Positions 1-7,489 of a DNA stretch of 35,511 bases are shown one piece after another (positions within the stretch are counted from its first letter, which is position 1; the number at the start of each line of letters is the position of its first letter). The DNA lies in contig CAKZQG010000041.1 of NCBI GenBank assembly GCA_937139605.1, positions 1 to 35,511 on the forward strand, written 5' to 3'. The DNA comes from an uncultured bacterium. Lineage in GTDB: Bacteria > DRYD01. The translations under genes were made by a program, and so were the position numbers. The notes below the pieces were generated by a model. The model ran no database searches and had not been told where the DNA came from. It worked only from the letters and a program-made list of their open reading frames with translations.

Positions 1-193
1 TAATGTTGGTGTAAGCGATTTTGTATTTAGGGGTGTTATTTGGTGGAGGTGTTATTGGAGGGATTATTGGGGTATCGCTTCCTCCTCCTCCAAAGAATGG
101 TAGCTGACAACTTACCACCACCATCGCCACCACTATAAATAATGCTATTATTAAACTTAGCAATTTGGATTGAGTTTTATTCTTTTTAATCAT
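1..193 (-). CDS. N-terminal part of a lipoprotein, truncated by the window edge
   Basis: Reading the minus strand from ATG at 193-191 gives 64 residues with no stop before the edge. The start is well supported: GGAGGGA lies at 207-201. The product begins with a basic n-region (MIKKNKTQSK), a hydrophobic core (LLSLIIALFIVVAMVV) and a lipobox VVSC, so Cys31 would be lipidated after signal peptidase II cleavage. The mature N-terminus is a flexible Gly/Pro tether (FFGGGGSD, then IIPPITPPPNNTP) before KYKIAYTNI, where a folded domain probably begins. Function cannot be judged because the body of the protein lies outside the window. It was not visible as a full-length gene because it is partial. 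Confidence 0.85.
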   Translation of the reverse strand, partial: MIKKNKTQSKLLSLIIALFIVVAMVVVSCQLPFFGGGGSDTPIIPPITPPPNNTPKYKIAYTNI

Positions 194-349
194 TTATGTT
201 TCCCTCCTTTTGGTTTTATTTTTAAAGAGGATCCTTATTAAAAAATTTAATTAATAACTTTTAAATTCCTTTTTAAAGCTTTATTTATTTTGTTAAAAAT
301 TTTTTAAATTTTTTTTAAATTTTTATTAATTTTTTTTTGGGGTTTTTTG

Positions 350-1140
350 TTTTCTTTTAGGTTTGGAATTTTTTTGTTATCAGATTTAGATTTTTATATT
401 ATGCGTAGATTTTTTTATGCTTATTTTTTAGTTAAGCTCAGCTTTTTAGTTAGCTTTAAATTTTTCCTAGAGTTCCGGTTTTTTTGAAGTTCAGTTTTCT
501 CCTTAGGATCAGTTTTTTAATTGGCGTGTTTTTTTTCCATTTTAGGATCAGTTTTTTTTCATTAGGTTAAGATTTTTTCCTTAGTATGGTTTTTTCCTTT
601 TAGGTTCAATTTTTTCTTCTCAGGATCAAATTTTTTCATTAGACTTAGATTTTTCATTAGGTTTAGATTTTTCAGTTAGAGGCAGGTTTTTCATTAGGTT
701 CAGTTTTTTCTCTTAGGCTTAGTTTTTTTGGTTTGTTCATTAGGTTTATTTTTTTCTCCTCAAGCTTATTTTTTAGGTAGGTGTTTTTTATTTTAGGCTT
801 AGGTTTTTTCTTTTAGGCTCAAATTTTTTTCCTTAGACTAGTTTTTTCCATTTGAGGTTTGGTTTTTATCTTAGGAACAAATTTTTTAGACTTAGACTAA
901 AATTTCTCGTTAGTTTTAGATTTTTTACCTTAAGCTAAGATTTTTTAGTTAGAGTTAGTTTTTTTCATTAGATTCATTTTTCCCCTTAGGCTTATTTTTT
1001 TAGGTAGGTGTTTTTTGTCTTAGAATTAGTTTTTTCTTTTAGATTCAGTTTTTCACTTAGGTTTGGAATTTTTCTTTTGAGATTTTTCTCTTGAGATTTT
1101 TCTCTTAGATAGAGATTTTACCTTTAAGGCTCAGATTTTT
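350..1140 (-). repeat. Degenerate ~19-bp T-tract tandem repeat array (left array)
   Basis: By eye this contains roughly 35 head-to-tail copies of a unit near TTAGGTTTAGATTTTTTC (plus strand), 17-22 bp long, each with a 5-8 base T run. Clear consecutive copies lie at about 637-720. Variants replace the GGTTTAG part with GGCTTAG, GGATCAG or GACTTAG. Unit lengths vary and are not multiples of three, and stops occur in all frames, so it is not coding. A higher-order duplication is visible: 764-789 and 990-1016 are the same 26-base element (one T inserted), about 226 bp apart. The A-rich form of the unit is on the minus strand, pointing away from the decayed genes to the right. Bases 194-349 between this and the lipoprotein are only A/T runs. 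Confidence 0.85.
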
Positions 1141-1226
1141 ATCTATGCTTTTGATTTTTTTACGGTTTTTTCTGCACTTTTTCTTTACAATTTTTTTTCT
1201 CTATAGTTTAGCTTTCTATTTTTTAT

Positions 1227-1559
1227 CTATCCTTTTATTATTTTATATAGCTCTTTATAAGGGATGTCTTCTTCTAATATTTCCTTTAACTTTATCAATT
1301 GGTATCCATAGTTAATTTTCTCTATTGTAGTTATAAATTCTACCCATTATTTTTTTAATTTTACCTTTAGTAATGAATATACTGTCTCTTTTAAAGCATT
1401 TATTTTTAGCTGTTTTAATTGTTCATCTTTTTGTTCTAATTTTTCTTAGTATTTTTTCATTTCTTCTTTGTGTGTTTCCAACTCCTCTTGGTATCTTTTC
1501 TTTTTATCTTCAAAGATTGATTTAGCTATATATTGTATTAACAGATTATCTTTATACAT
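1227..1559 (-). pseudogene. C-terminal remnant of an Rpn-type PD-(D/E)XK nuclease/transposase, copy 2
   Basis: The minus strand from 1559 to a TAG at 1229-1227 reads as 111 codons in one frame. It starts with MYKDN-LLIQYIA-KSIFED, then a Lys/Glu/Gln-rich helical stretch, and ends near KLKEILEEDIPYKELYK. Two in-frame TAA stops break it, at 1448-1446 and 1349-1347. The opening block is nearly the same as the tail of the neighbouring remnant (MYKDN-PLIQYIA-ETIFED near 1914), so this is a second, independent tail of the same family without its catalytic N-terminal part. Such charged, coiled-coil-prone tails are common at the end of Rpn/PDDEXK-family proteins. It is most likely a fossil of a tandem duplicate. 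Confidence 0.7.
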
Positions 1560-1638
1560 CCTCTTTATTTTTTCTTTTTTGTCTACCCTTATTTTACACA
1601 TTGCTTAAAAGTTAAACAAAATTTAAAATAATTAAAAT

Positions 1639-2574
1639 TTAAATAAATTGATTAATTTGGTTTAAGTATTCTTCTTTTGGTAATTCTAATTCTAATATTT
1701 TTCTTATTTTATTCAATGTAGAGATGTCTTCTATTTTCTGTATTTTTTAAAATTATATGATCTATATTTTTTCTTATCTTTATCCTTAATAATATCTCTA
1801 TTATTTCTCTCTCTTTTCTATTTCCTTTTGTTTTAATTGTTCTTGGTATTTTTTTAATTCATCTTCAAATATTGTTTCTGCTATATATTGTATTAACGGA
1901 TTATCTTTGTACATCCTCTTTATCTTTTCTTTATCTTTTCTTTCTCTTTTTTATCTATCCTTAACATCTTTAAAACTTCACCATTGATACTTTAGATCTC
2001 TTTAAATACATTAACTACTTATCATTTTCAACAATATCTCCTCTTTTTCCTTATATATCCCTTTCTTTGTCTTCTCTTCTACTAAGTCTATCATTTCTTT
2101 GAGTTTATTTAAATTATAATTGCTTGTATAACTTTTTATTAGCTCTATTAACCCTAAATAATCTCTTTTTCTTATTATTTCCCTTATCTCTTCATTTAAT
2201 AAATTTATTACCATTACCTCTACTTTTATAAAATCTATTCCCTTTTTATTCTCTTTCTTCATCCCTTCTTTTACCTTGTAATAAAATACCCCTTTACTTC
2301 TCGAATACCTTTTATCTATACTTAATATCATACTTAATACCGGTAAATTGTATTCTTTTTTTATTAAAATATTATACATCACAGCTTTTAATATGCTCTC
2401 TTTATTAAGTTTTGTCTGAAACTCTATGTTTAATAAGTAATATTGATTTTTAATTTTTAATTTGATAACAAAATCTGGAATAATTATTTTCGGATGTTGC
2501 TCTTTTATTTTTATCACTTTTATATCTGTTATATTTTGTATTTTAAATAAATCAGACAATAGTTTAGCTGGGGT
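1639..2574 (-). pseudogene. Decayed Rpn-family PD-(D/E)XK nuclease/putative transposase, copy 1
   Basis: The longest intact piece is 2559-2011 on the minus strand (182 codons). It has no ATG start: it opens at TTG, and a TAA lies five codons upstream at 2577-2575. It keeps the nuclease core of the family: PD at residues 28-29 (IIIPDF), then NIEFQTK with Glu46 and Gln48, matching the D...E-x-Q signature of Rpn (recombination-promoting nuclease) proteins. The usual N-terminal segment before the core is missing. After the stop at 2011 the C-terminal part continues in shifted frames: MYKDN-PLIQYIA from 1914, more stops near 1815, then LNKIRKILELELPKEEY ending at a natural-looking TAA at 1641-1639. 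I infer a gene broken by a lost start, frameshifts and stops. The family is described as transposase-like or DNA-cleaving. Confidence 0.75.
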
Positions 2575-2734
2575 TTAAAAACGTTCGTAAAATATGTTTT
2601 TTAAATAATAATCTATATCCTGTTAAATTTTTATTCTCTAATGTTTTTTTTGAATTTTGTCTTTTTGAGATTTTTATTTATTTTTTAGTTTTTCCCTTTT
2701 GATCAAAAATAGTAAAAAAGTAAGCATTAATAAA

Positions 2735-3350
2735 AAAATGAGTTCTAAGGGAAAAGCTAAACTTTAGAAAAAAAACTGAGTATGCAAAAAACTAAACTTG
2801 TGAGAAAAACTAAGCCTGAGATAAAAACCTAAGTTTTACAAAAAAATCTAAATCTATAGAAAATCTTAGCTTCAGAAAAAAAATGATAGAAAATCTGAAT
2901 CTAAGAGAAAAATTCCAAATCTAGGATAAAATCTAAACCTAATAAAAAATCTGGATCCCTGAGAAAAATCAAAACCTGATAGAAAATTTGAATCTAAAAA
3001 GAAAAATCTAACCTAAGAGAAAAGTGTAACCTAAAATAAAAAGCTAAACGCAAGAGAAAACCTGAACCTAATAAAAAAAACAAACTCAAGAGAAAAATCT
3101 AAACCTCAAGAGGAAAAACTTAAACTCAAGAGAAAAATCTAAACTCAAAAGAAAAATCTAAACTCAAAAAAAATTAAACTCAAAAAAAATCAGACCCAAG
3201 GGAAATACAAATTCAGGAGAAAAATTCCAAACCCAACGGAAGAACTCAAACGAGATGAAAATCTGAACCTGAAAGAGAAATTACAAATCCAACTGAAAAA
3301 TTTGAACCCAAGAGAAAAATAAAATCTGAAAAAAACTAAACTTTAGATAA
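2735..3350 (+). repeat. Degenerate ~19-bp A-rich tandem repeat array (right array, inverted relative to the left array)
   Basis: About 30 copies of a unit near GAGAAAAATCTAAACCTAA lie head to tail on the plus strand. Good consecutive units run at about 3089-3166, with lengths 20, 20, 19 and 19. This consensus is the reverse complement of the left array at 350-1140, so the two arrays are divergent around the decayed Rpn genes. TAA/TGA stops occur in all frames and unit lengths are not multiples of three, so it is not protein coding. No unit is internally palindromic and no unique spacers alternate with exact repeats, so it is not a CRISPR array. The gap 2575-2735 holds only AT-rich sequence with no gene. 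Confidence 0.85.
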
Positions 3351-3399
3351 AAAAATAATAAATAATAGAAATAAAAGAATTTTTTTAATTTATTTTTAT

Positions 3400-4070
3400 A
3401 GTTATTTTTTTTTATCAATGAGTTTTACTTCTATTTTTGTGATTTTTTTTTGTTTTTTAGTTTTTAGGGGGTTTTTTGAGTTTTTTGTCATATTTCCCTT
3501 TTAAATTACTTTTTAGCAAATTTATTTTACTTTTTCTTTTGTTTTTCCTTTCTTTTGCTTTTCTTTTTCCTTTATGAAGCTATTTTTTGTTAATATTTTT
3601 ATTTTCCGTTTGGACTTATTTTTTTAGAGTTATTTTTTGTCAATTGGTTTTAGTTTTTTAAACTACTGTATTTTTTCAATTTAGAATTTGTTTTTTAACA
3701 TTTTTTTTATTTTTTTCTTTGGGCACTTTCTTTTCTTTTAGAGTTAGTTTTTTATAAATTGGATTTAATTTTTTTACTCGGTAGTTATTTTTTATTTAGA
3801 GTGTATTCTTTGCAATTAGTTTTATTTTTTCTTTAATAAGATTTTACTTTTAGATTTATTTCTTTATCAATATTTAATCTTTTATACTGGGGGGTGTTGT
3901 TTTTATTTTAGAAAATTTTGTTTTTCATTTAGAATTGTTTTTTAGTAATTATGTTACATTTTTTAGGTATTCTTTTTTTCTTAAATTTACTTTTTAAAAT
4001 AATCACTTTCATTTTTTTATTGATTTTATTTTTTTTGTTATTTATTTTTTTCTTTTTTTCATTTTTTTTC
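3400..4070. repeat. T-rich degenerate repeat field with a ~114-bp higher-order period
   Basis: This stretch is strongly T-rich on the plus strand. Blocks starting at 3621 and 3735 align over about 70 bases (TTTTAGAGTTA, then a T run, CAATTGG/AAATTGG, GGTTTTAG/GGATTTAA, ACTACTG/ACTCGGT, and so on). That gives a period of 114 bp, and a shorter related block begins near 3577. The units differ from the 19-bp arrays to the left but share the short-word-plus-T-run style. From 4070 to 4325 only near-homopolymeric T-rich sequence follows; the open frame there would encode an 83-residue run of Phe, Leu and Val and looks like a composition artefact. I see no gene here. Confidence 0.65.
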
Positions 4071-4390
4071 TAGTTGGTTTGTTTCTTTATTTTTGTTTTA
4101 TTTACTGTTGATTTGACAGTTTTCTTTGTGTTTATTTTTTCTTTTGATTTAATTTTGCTCTATGTTTTATTTTTTCCTGTTTGTTCCAATTTTTTCTTCT
4201 TGGTTTTATTTTCCTTTTTATTTCATTCTTTTCTATTTTTTTATCTTTATTCTTTTTGTGTTTGTTTTTTTGTTTATTTTATTTTTTCTTTTATATTATT
4301 TTTTTATGTTTTGTTTATAGGATAACAAAAAAATATGTAGAATAATAATAAGAGAAAAATAAAATAAAGATGATAATAAGAATGTAATTA

Positions 4391-4422
4391 CCGCTAAGTG
4401 GAAGCGGAATATAAATATCCAC
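4391..4422 (+). ncRNA. Potential H-type pseudoknot in the rpsB 5' leader
   Basis: A GC-containing island sits in an otherwise A-rich leader. Stem 1 pairs CCGCT (4391-4395) with AGCGG (4403-4407). The loop bases GTGGA (4398-4402) pair perfectly with TCCAC (4418-4422) downstream. Loop 1 is two A residues and loop 3 is ten A/T bases, which is the geometry of a classical H-type pseudoknot. The rpsB Shine-Dalgarno (AGAGG, 4436-4440) follows 13 bases later. Autoregulatory S2-binding leaders upstream of rpsB are known in other bacterial groups; this one may be an analogue. The pairing is seen directly; the function is inferred. Confidence 0.5.
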
Positions 4423-4444
4423 AAGTAAAAAATAAAGAGGAAAT

Positions 4445-5146
4445 ATGGTTGCAACTATAAAAGATTTATTAGAAAATGGTTGTCATTTTGGACACCCTAC
4501 TAAGAAATGGCACCCTAATATGAAAAAGTTTATATTTACTAAACGTGGGGGAATATATATAATTGACTTAGCTAAAACCTTAAATCAATTACAAAAAGCA
4601 TATAACTATTTAAAAGAGCAAGCTGCTAATGGAGCAGAATTCCTAATAGTAGGTACTAAAAGACATACCAGAGATATCATTAGAAATGAGGCTAAAAGAG
4701 CTAATATTCATTATATAGTTGAGCGTTGGATTGGTGGCTTATTTACTAATTTCAGTATAATTAGAAGTAGAATAGATTATATGCTACAACTCGAAAAAAT
4801 GGCAAATGAAGGAATCCTAGAACAATTACCTAAAAAAACCGCTAAAAAATACTATAAAGAACTCCAATACTTACAAAACCAATATGAAGGACTTAGAAAT
4901 ATGTATAAAATCCCCGATGTTTTGATAGTAGTAGATGTAAGAAGAGAAGATATTGCAATAGCAGAAGCTAATAAAATGGGGATCCCTATATTGGGGATAG
5001 TAGATACAGACGGGAACCCCGATATAGTTAGCTTACCTATCCCAGCTAATGATGATGCACTAAAATCTGTCCAATTTTTAACAGCTAAAATAGCAGACGC
5101 TATATTTGAAGGTAAGAACGCTTACCAAAGTACTGTCGCCGTATAA
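4445..5146 (+). CDS. rpsB: 30S ribosomal protein S2
   Basis: This protein of the small subunit body helps dock S1 and mRNA. At 233 residues it is close to the bacterial norm (about 230-260). The sequence is unmistakable: LLENGCHFGHPTKKWHPNMK near the N-terminus, FTKRGGIYIIDLAKT, GTKRHTRDII and ERWIGGLFTNF in the middle, PDVLIVVDVRRE around residue 158, then GIPILGIVDTDGNPD and PIPANDDALKSV in the C-terminal core. AGAGG at 4436-4440 supports the ATG. A possible regulatory pseudoknot lies just upstream. The usual partner tsf (EF-Ts) does not follow; a small membrane protein and gyrB do, so this rpsB is uncoupled from its common operon. Confidence 0.98.
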   Translation: MVATIKDLLENGCHFGHPTKKWHPNMKKFIFTKRGGIYIIDLAKTLNQLQKAYNYLKEQAANGAEFLIVGTKRHTRDIIRNEAKRANIHYIVERWIGGLFTNFSIIRSRIDYMLQLEKMANEGILEQLPKKTAKKYYKELQYLQNQYEGLRNMYKIPDVLIVVDVRREDIAIAEANKMGIPILGIVDTDGNPDIVSLPIPANDDALKSVQFLTAKIADAIFEGKNAYQSTVAV

Positions 5147-5216
5147 TATATAAAAATTAAATAATATTTAATACCTAAAATAATGTAATTTAAAAAGAAA
5201 AACTTTATTTTTATTA

Positions 5217-5230
5217 AAAAAACGTTTTTT
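5217..5230. other. 14-bp perfect palindrome after rpsB, possible weak terminator
   Basis: AAAAAACGTTTTTT is a perfect palindrome in the gap between rpsB and the next gene and is followed by more T-rich sequence. As RNA it could form only a weak A-U hairpin, so termination is doubtful. It could equally be part of an AT-rich promoter for the downstream gene. I see no better terminator in this 104-base gap. Confidence 0.2.
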
Positions 5231-5250
5231 ATTAAGGTTTTTTATATCAT

Positions 5251-5463
5251 ATGGATGATAGGATATTCTGGATAAGTCTTATTATCTCAGTTGTTAGTGG
5301 CTTAATAATTGGTATAATTGTGGGATTATTTTTGCCATTAACTGCAGGAGTTTTTATAACTGCTCTTATCGGAGCTTTCTTAGGAATGATAATAGGCATT
5401 ATTATCGGCACTATTTTGAAATTAAAAAATTCCCAATCTAAAAAAGATAAATATAAATTATAA
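5251..5463 (+). CDS. Small glycine-zipper membrane protein, function unknown
   Basis: This 70-residue protein is almost entirely two hydrophobic helices, about residues 7-31 and 34-58. Both are rich in small-residue spacing (SGLIIGIIVG, then GAFLGMIIGIIIGTIL), the pattern of tight helix packing seen in glycine-zipper proteins. It ends in a basic, soluble tail (KLKNSQSKKDKYKL), which by the positive-inside rule would be cytoplasmic, giving an N-in/C-in hairpin. No clear Shine-Dalgarno precedes the ATG. It sits 104 bases after rpsB and 50 bases before gyrB. Composition and lack of internal stops support a real gene, but no function can be assigned. Confidence 0.6.
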   Translation: MDDRIFWISLIISVVSGLIIGIIVGLFLPLTAGVFITALIGAFLGMIIGIIIGTILKLKNSQSKKDKYKL

Positions 5464-5513
5464 ATTAAATTATAACAAATTTATAAAAATTAAAATTAAA
5501 AGGTTTATTTTTT

Positions 5514-7454
5514 ATGACTTTGGTAAATAAGAAAATAACTGATAGCTATAGCGGAAAAGATATAAAGGTATTAAAAGGGCTGGAGGCTGTAAGACAGCGC
5601 CCAGCTATGTATATAGGATCCACTGATAAAAAAGGATTACATCATCTAATAAATGAAGTAGTAGATAATAGCATAGATGAAGCGGTAGCTGGATATTGCA
5701 ATTATATCAAAGTAATTATTACAAAAAACGGGGAATGTATAGTAGAAGACAACGGAAGAGGAATCCCTGTTGATATTGTTGAATCCGAGGGGAAACCAGC
5801 TTTAGAAGTAGTTCTTACTACTCTCCATTCTGGTGCTAAATTCTCTAATAAAGTTTATAAAATATCTGGCGGATTACACGGGGTAGGAGTATCTGTTGTT
5901 AATGCCTTATCTTCTTATTTGAAAGCAGAAGTTCATAGAAATGGCTATATCTATTATCAAGAATATGTAAAAGGAAACCCAATTAATCCTGTTACTAAAA
6001 AAGGAAAAACTAATAAAACAGGAACTATAATAACCTTTAAACCAGACCCAGAAATATTTAAAACTACTGAATTCGATGATGAATATATATTAGAAAGACT
6101 AGAAGAATTAGCTTTCCTTAATCCATTTATTACCATAGAGTTTATTGATGAAAGAAAAAATATAAAAAAAATAATAAATTACCCCGGCGGTCTAATAGAT
6201 TTCGTTAAAACTATACTGCAACATAATAACTTAAATGAATTATATGAAATAGTTTATATAAAATCCAGTAACCAAGATTTAATTCTTGAAGCTTCTTTTG
6301 TACATACTGATTCTGAGATAGAATTAATAAAATCATTTGCAAATAATATTAACACAGTAGATGGTGGGGTTCATGTTAGTGCGTTTAGGCAAGCTTTTAC
6401 TAAAGCTGTTAATAATTATTTACCCTATTTTTTAGAAAAACTAAAAGAAAAAGATATAAACTTATCTGGGGATGATATTAGGAATTCAATGGTATATGTT
6501 ATTTCAGTAAAAGTACCTAACCCACAATTCGAAGGCCAAACCAAGGCAAAATTAGTTAATACTGAAATAAAATCTGTCTTAGAGAATCTAATTTATAATG
6601 AAATAAAGAAAGTATTTGATACTAAACCTGAAGTAATAGAAAAAATTATAAATAAAGCTATAATAAGTTATAAAGCGCGCTTAGCAGCTAAAAGAGCTAA
6701 ACAGATAGTTTTAACTAAAACTAAAACAGAGTTATTATATACTGTTGCGGGCAAATTAGCTGATTGTATATCCAAAGAATTTGAAAAAAGGGAATTATTT
6801 ATAGTAGAAGGAGATAGTGCAGGGGGATCTGCTAAAGCTGGCAGAGATAGAAATACCCAAGCAGTGCTGCCATTAAAAGGTAAAATTATAAACGTAGAAA
6901 AATCTAATATAGACAAAATATTACAGAATAATGAAATAAGGAGTATAATAGCTGCTTTGGGTTGTGGGATTGATTATGAAGATAAACATTTGGATATTTC
7001 TAAACTAAGATATTCTAAAATAATAATAGCAACAGATGCTGATATTGACGGTTACCATATCAGAACACTCTTATTAGCTTTTTTCTTTAAATATATGAAG
7101 CAATTAATATATAAAGGGCATATTTATTTAGCTCAACCCCCGCTATTTAGAATCATGACTAATAATCAATCTTTTTATGTATATAACGATAAAGAATTAA
7201 ATAAAGTTATAAAAAATTTAAAAGAAAATAGTTATAAAATCCAGAGATTTAAAGGGTTAGGTGAAATGAACCCTAATCAGCTCTGGGAAACTGTTATGAA
7301 TCCAAAAACTAGAATATTAAAGAAAGTATCTTTATTAGATGCTGAAAAAGCTCATAATATCATTAATATACTTATGGGAATTGAAGTAGAAAATAGAAAG
7401 AAAATTATTCTGGAAAACGCTAATCAATTCTCTATTGAAGAACTTGATTTATAA
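5514..7454 (+). CDS. gyrB: DNA gyrase subunit B
   Basis: This is the ATPase subunit of the type IIA topoisomerase that introduces negative supercoils with GyrA. The GHKL ATPase domain shows INEVVDNSIDEA (Glu48 catalytic, Asn52 Mg-binding), EDNGRGIP (from residue 78) and GGLHGVGVSVVNALS (from 119). The transducer domain follows. The TOPRIM domain has EGDSAGGSAK with Glu432 and ATDADIDG with Asp508, Asp510 and Asp512. The C-terminus has RFKGLGEMNP. At 646 residues it has the short architecture of Bacillus-type GyrB, without the ~170-residue insert of E. coli. ParE is the alternative; overall similarity and single occurrence favour GyrB. No dnaA, dnaN or recF lies beside it, so it is not in the classical origin cluster. 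The weak AAAGG ribosome site fits the ATG at 5514. Confidence 0.93.
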   Translation: MTLVNKKITDSYSGKDIKVLKGLEAVRQRPAMYIGSTDKKGLHHLINEVVDNSIDEAVAGYCNYIKVIITKNGECIVEDNGRGIPVDIVESEGKPALEVVLTTLHSGAKFSNKVYKISGGLHGVGVSVVNALSSYLKAEVHRNGYIYYQEYVKGNPINPVTKKGKTNKTGTIITFKPDPEIFKTTEFDDEYILERLEELAFLNPFITIEFIDERKNIKKIINYPGGLIDFVKTILQHNNLNELYEIVYIKSSNQDLILEASFVHTDSEIELIKSFANNINTVDGGVHVSAFRQAFTKAVNNYLPYFLEKLKEKDINLSGDDIRNSMVYVISVKVPNPQFEGQTKAKLVNTEIKSVLENLIYNEIKKVFDTKPEVIEKIINKAIISYKARLAAKRAKQIVLTKTKTELLYTVAGKLADCISKEFEKRELFIVEGDSAGGSAKAGRDRNTQAVLPLKGKIINVEKSNIDKILQNNEIRSIIAALGCGIDYEDKHLDISKLRYSKIIIATDADIDGYHIRTLLLAFFFKYMKQLIYKGHIYLAQPPLFRIMTNNQSFYVYNDKELNKVIKNLKENSYKIQRFKGLGEMNPNQLWETVMNPKTRILKKVSLLDAEKAHNIINILMGIEVENRKKIILENANQFSIEELDL

Positions 7455-7489
7455 AAAATCTTATTTAATCTTTTAATTAATTTAAATTA

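Noticed and set aside
350-1140. Telomere-like TTAGG(G/C) repeats implying a linear replicon end
   Set aside because: The TTAGG words are part of a longer 19-bp degenerate unit with T runs, not short exact telomeric repeats, and the arrays are internal to the window.
350-3350. CRISPR array
   Set aside because: Units are 17-22 bp, all diverged, and have no alternation of exact repeats with unique spacers; no cas genes are present.
4074-4325. 83-residue open frame rich in Phe, Leu and Val on the plus strand
   Set aside because: It lies in near-homopolymeric T sequence. No ribosome site, no motif, and the composition explains the open frame; it continues the repeat field.
4415-4423. DnaA-box-like ATATCCACA near gyrB and a large AT-rich region, suggesting an origin
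   Set aside because: Only one 8-of-9 match, no cluster of boxes, no dnaA or dnaN, and the same bases are better explained as the 3' strand of the leader pseudoknot.
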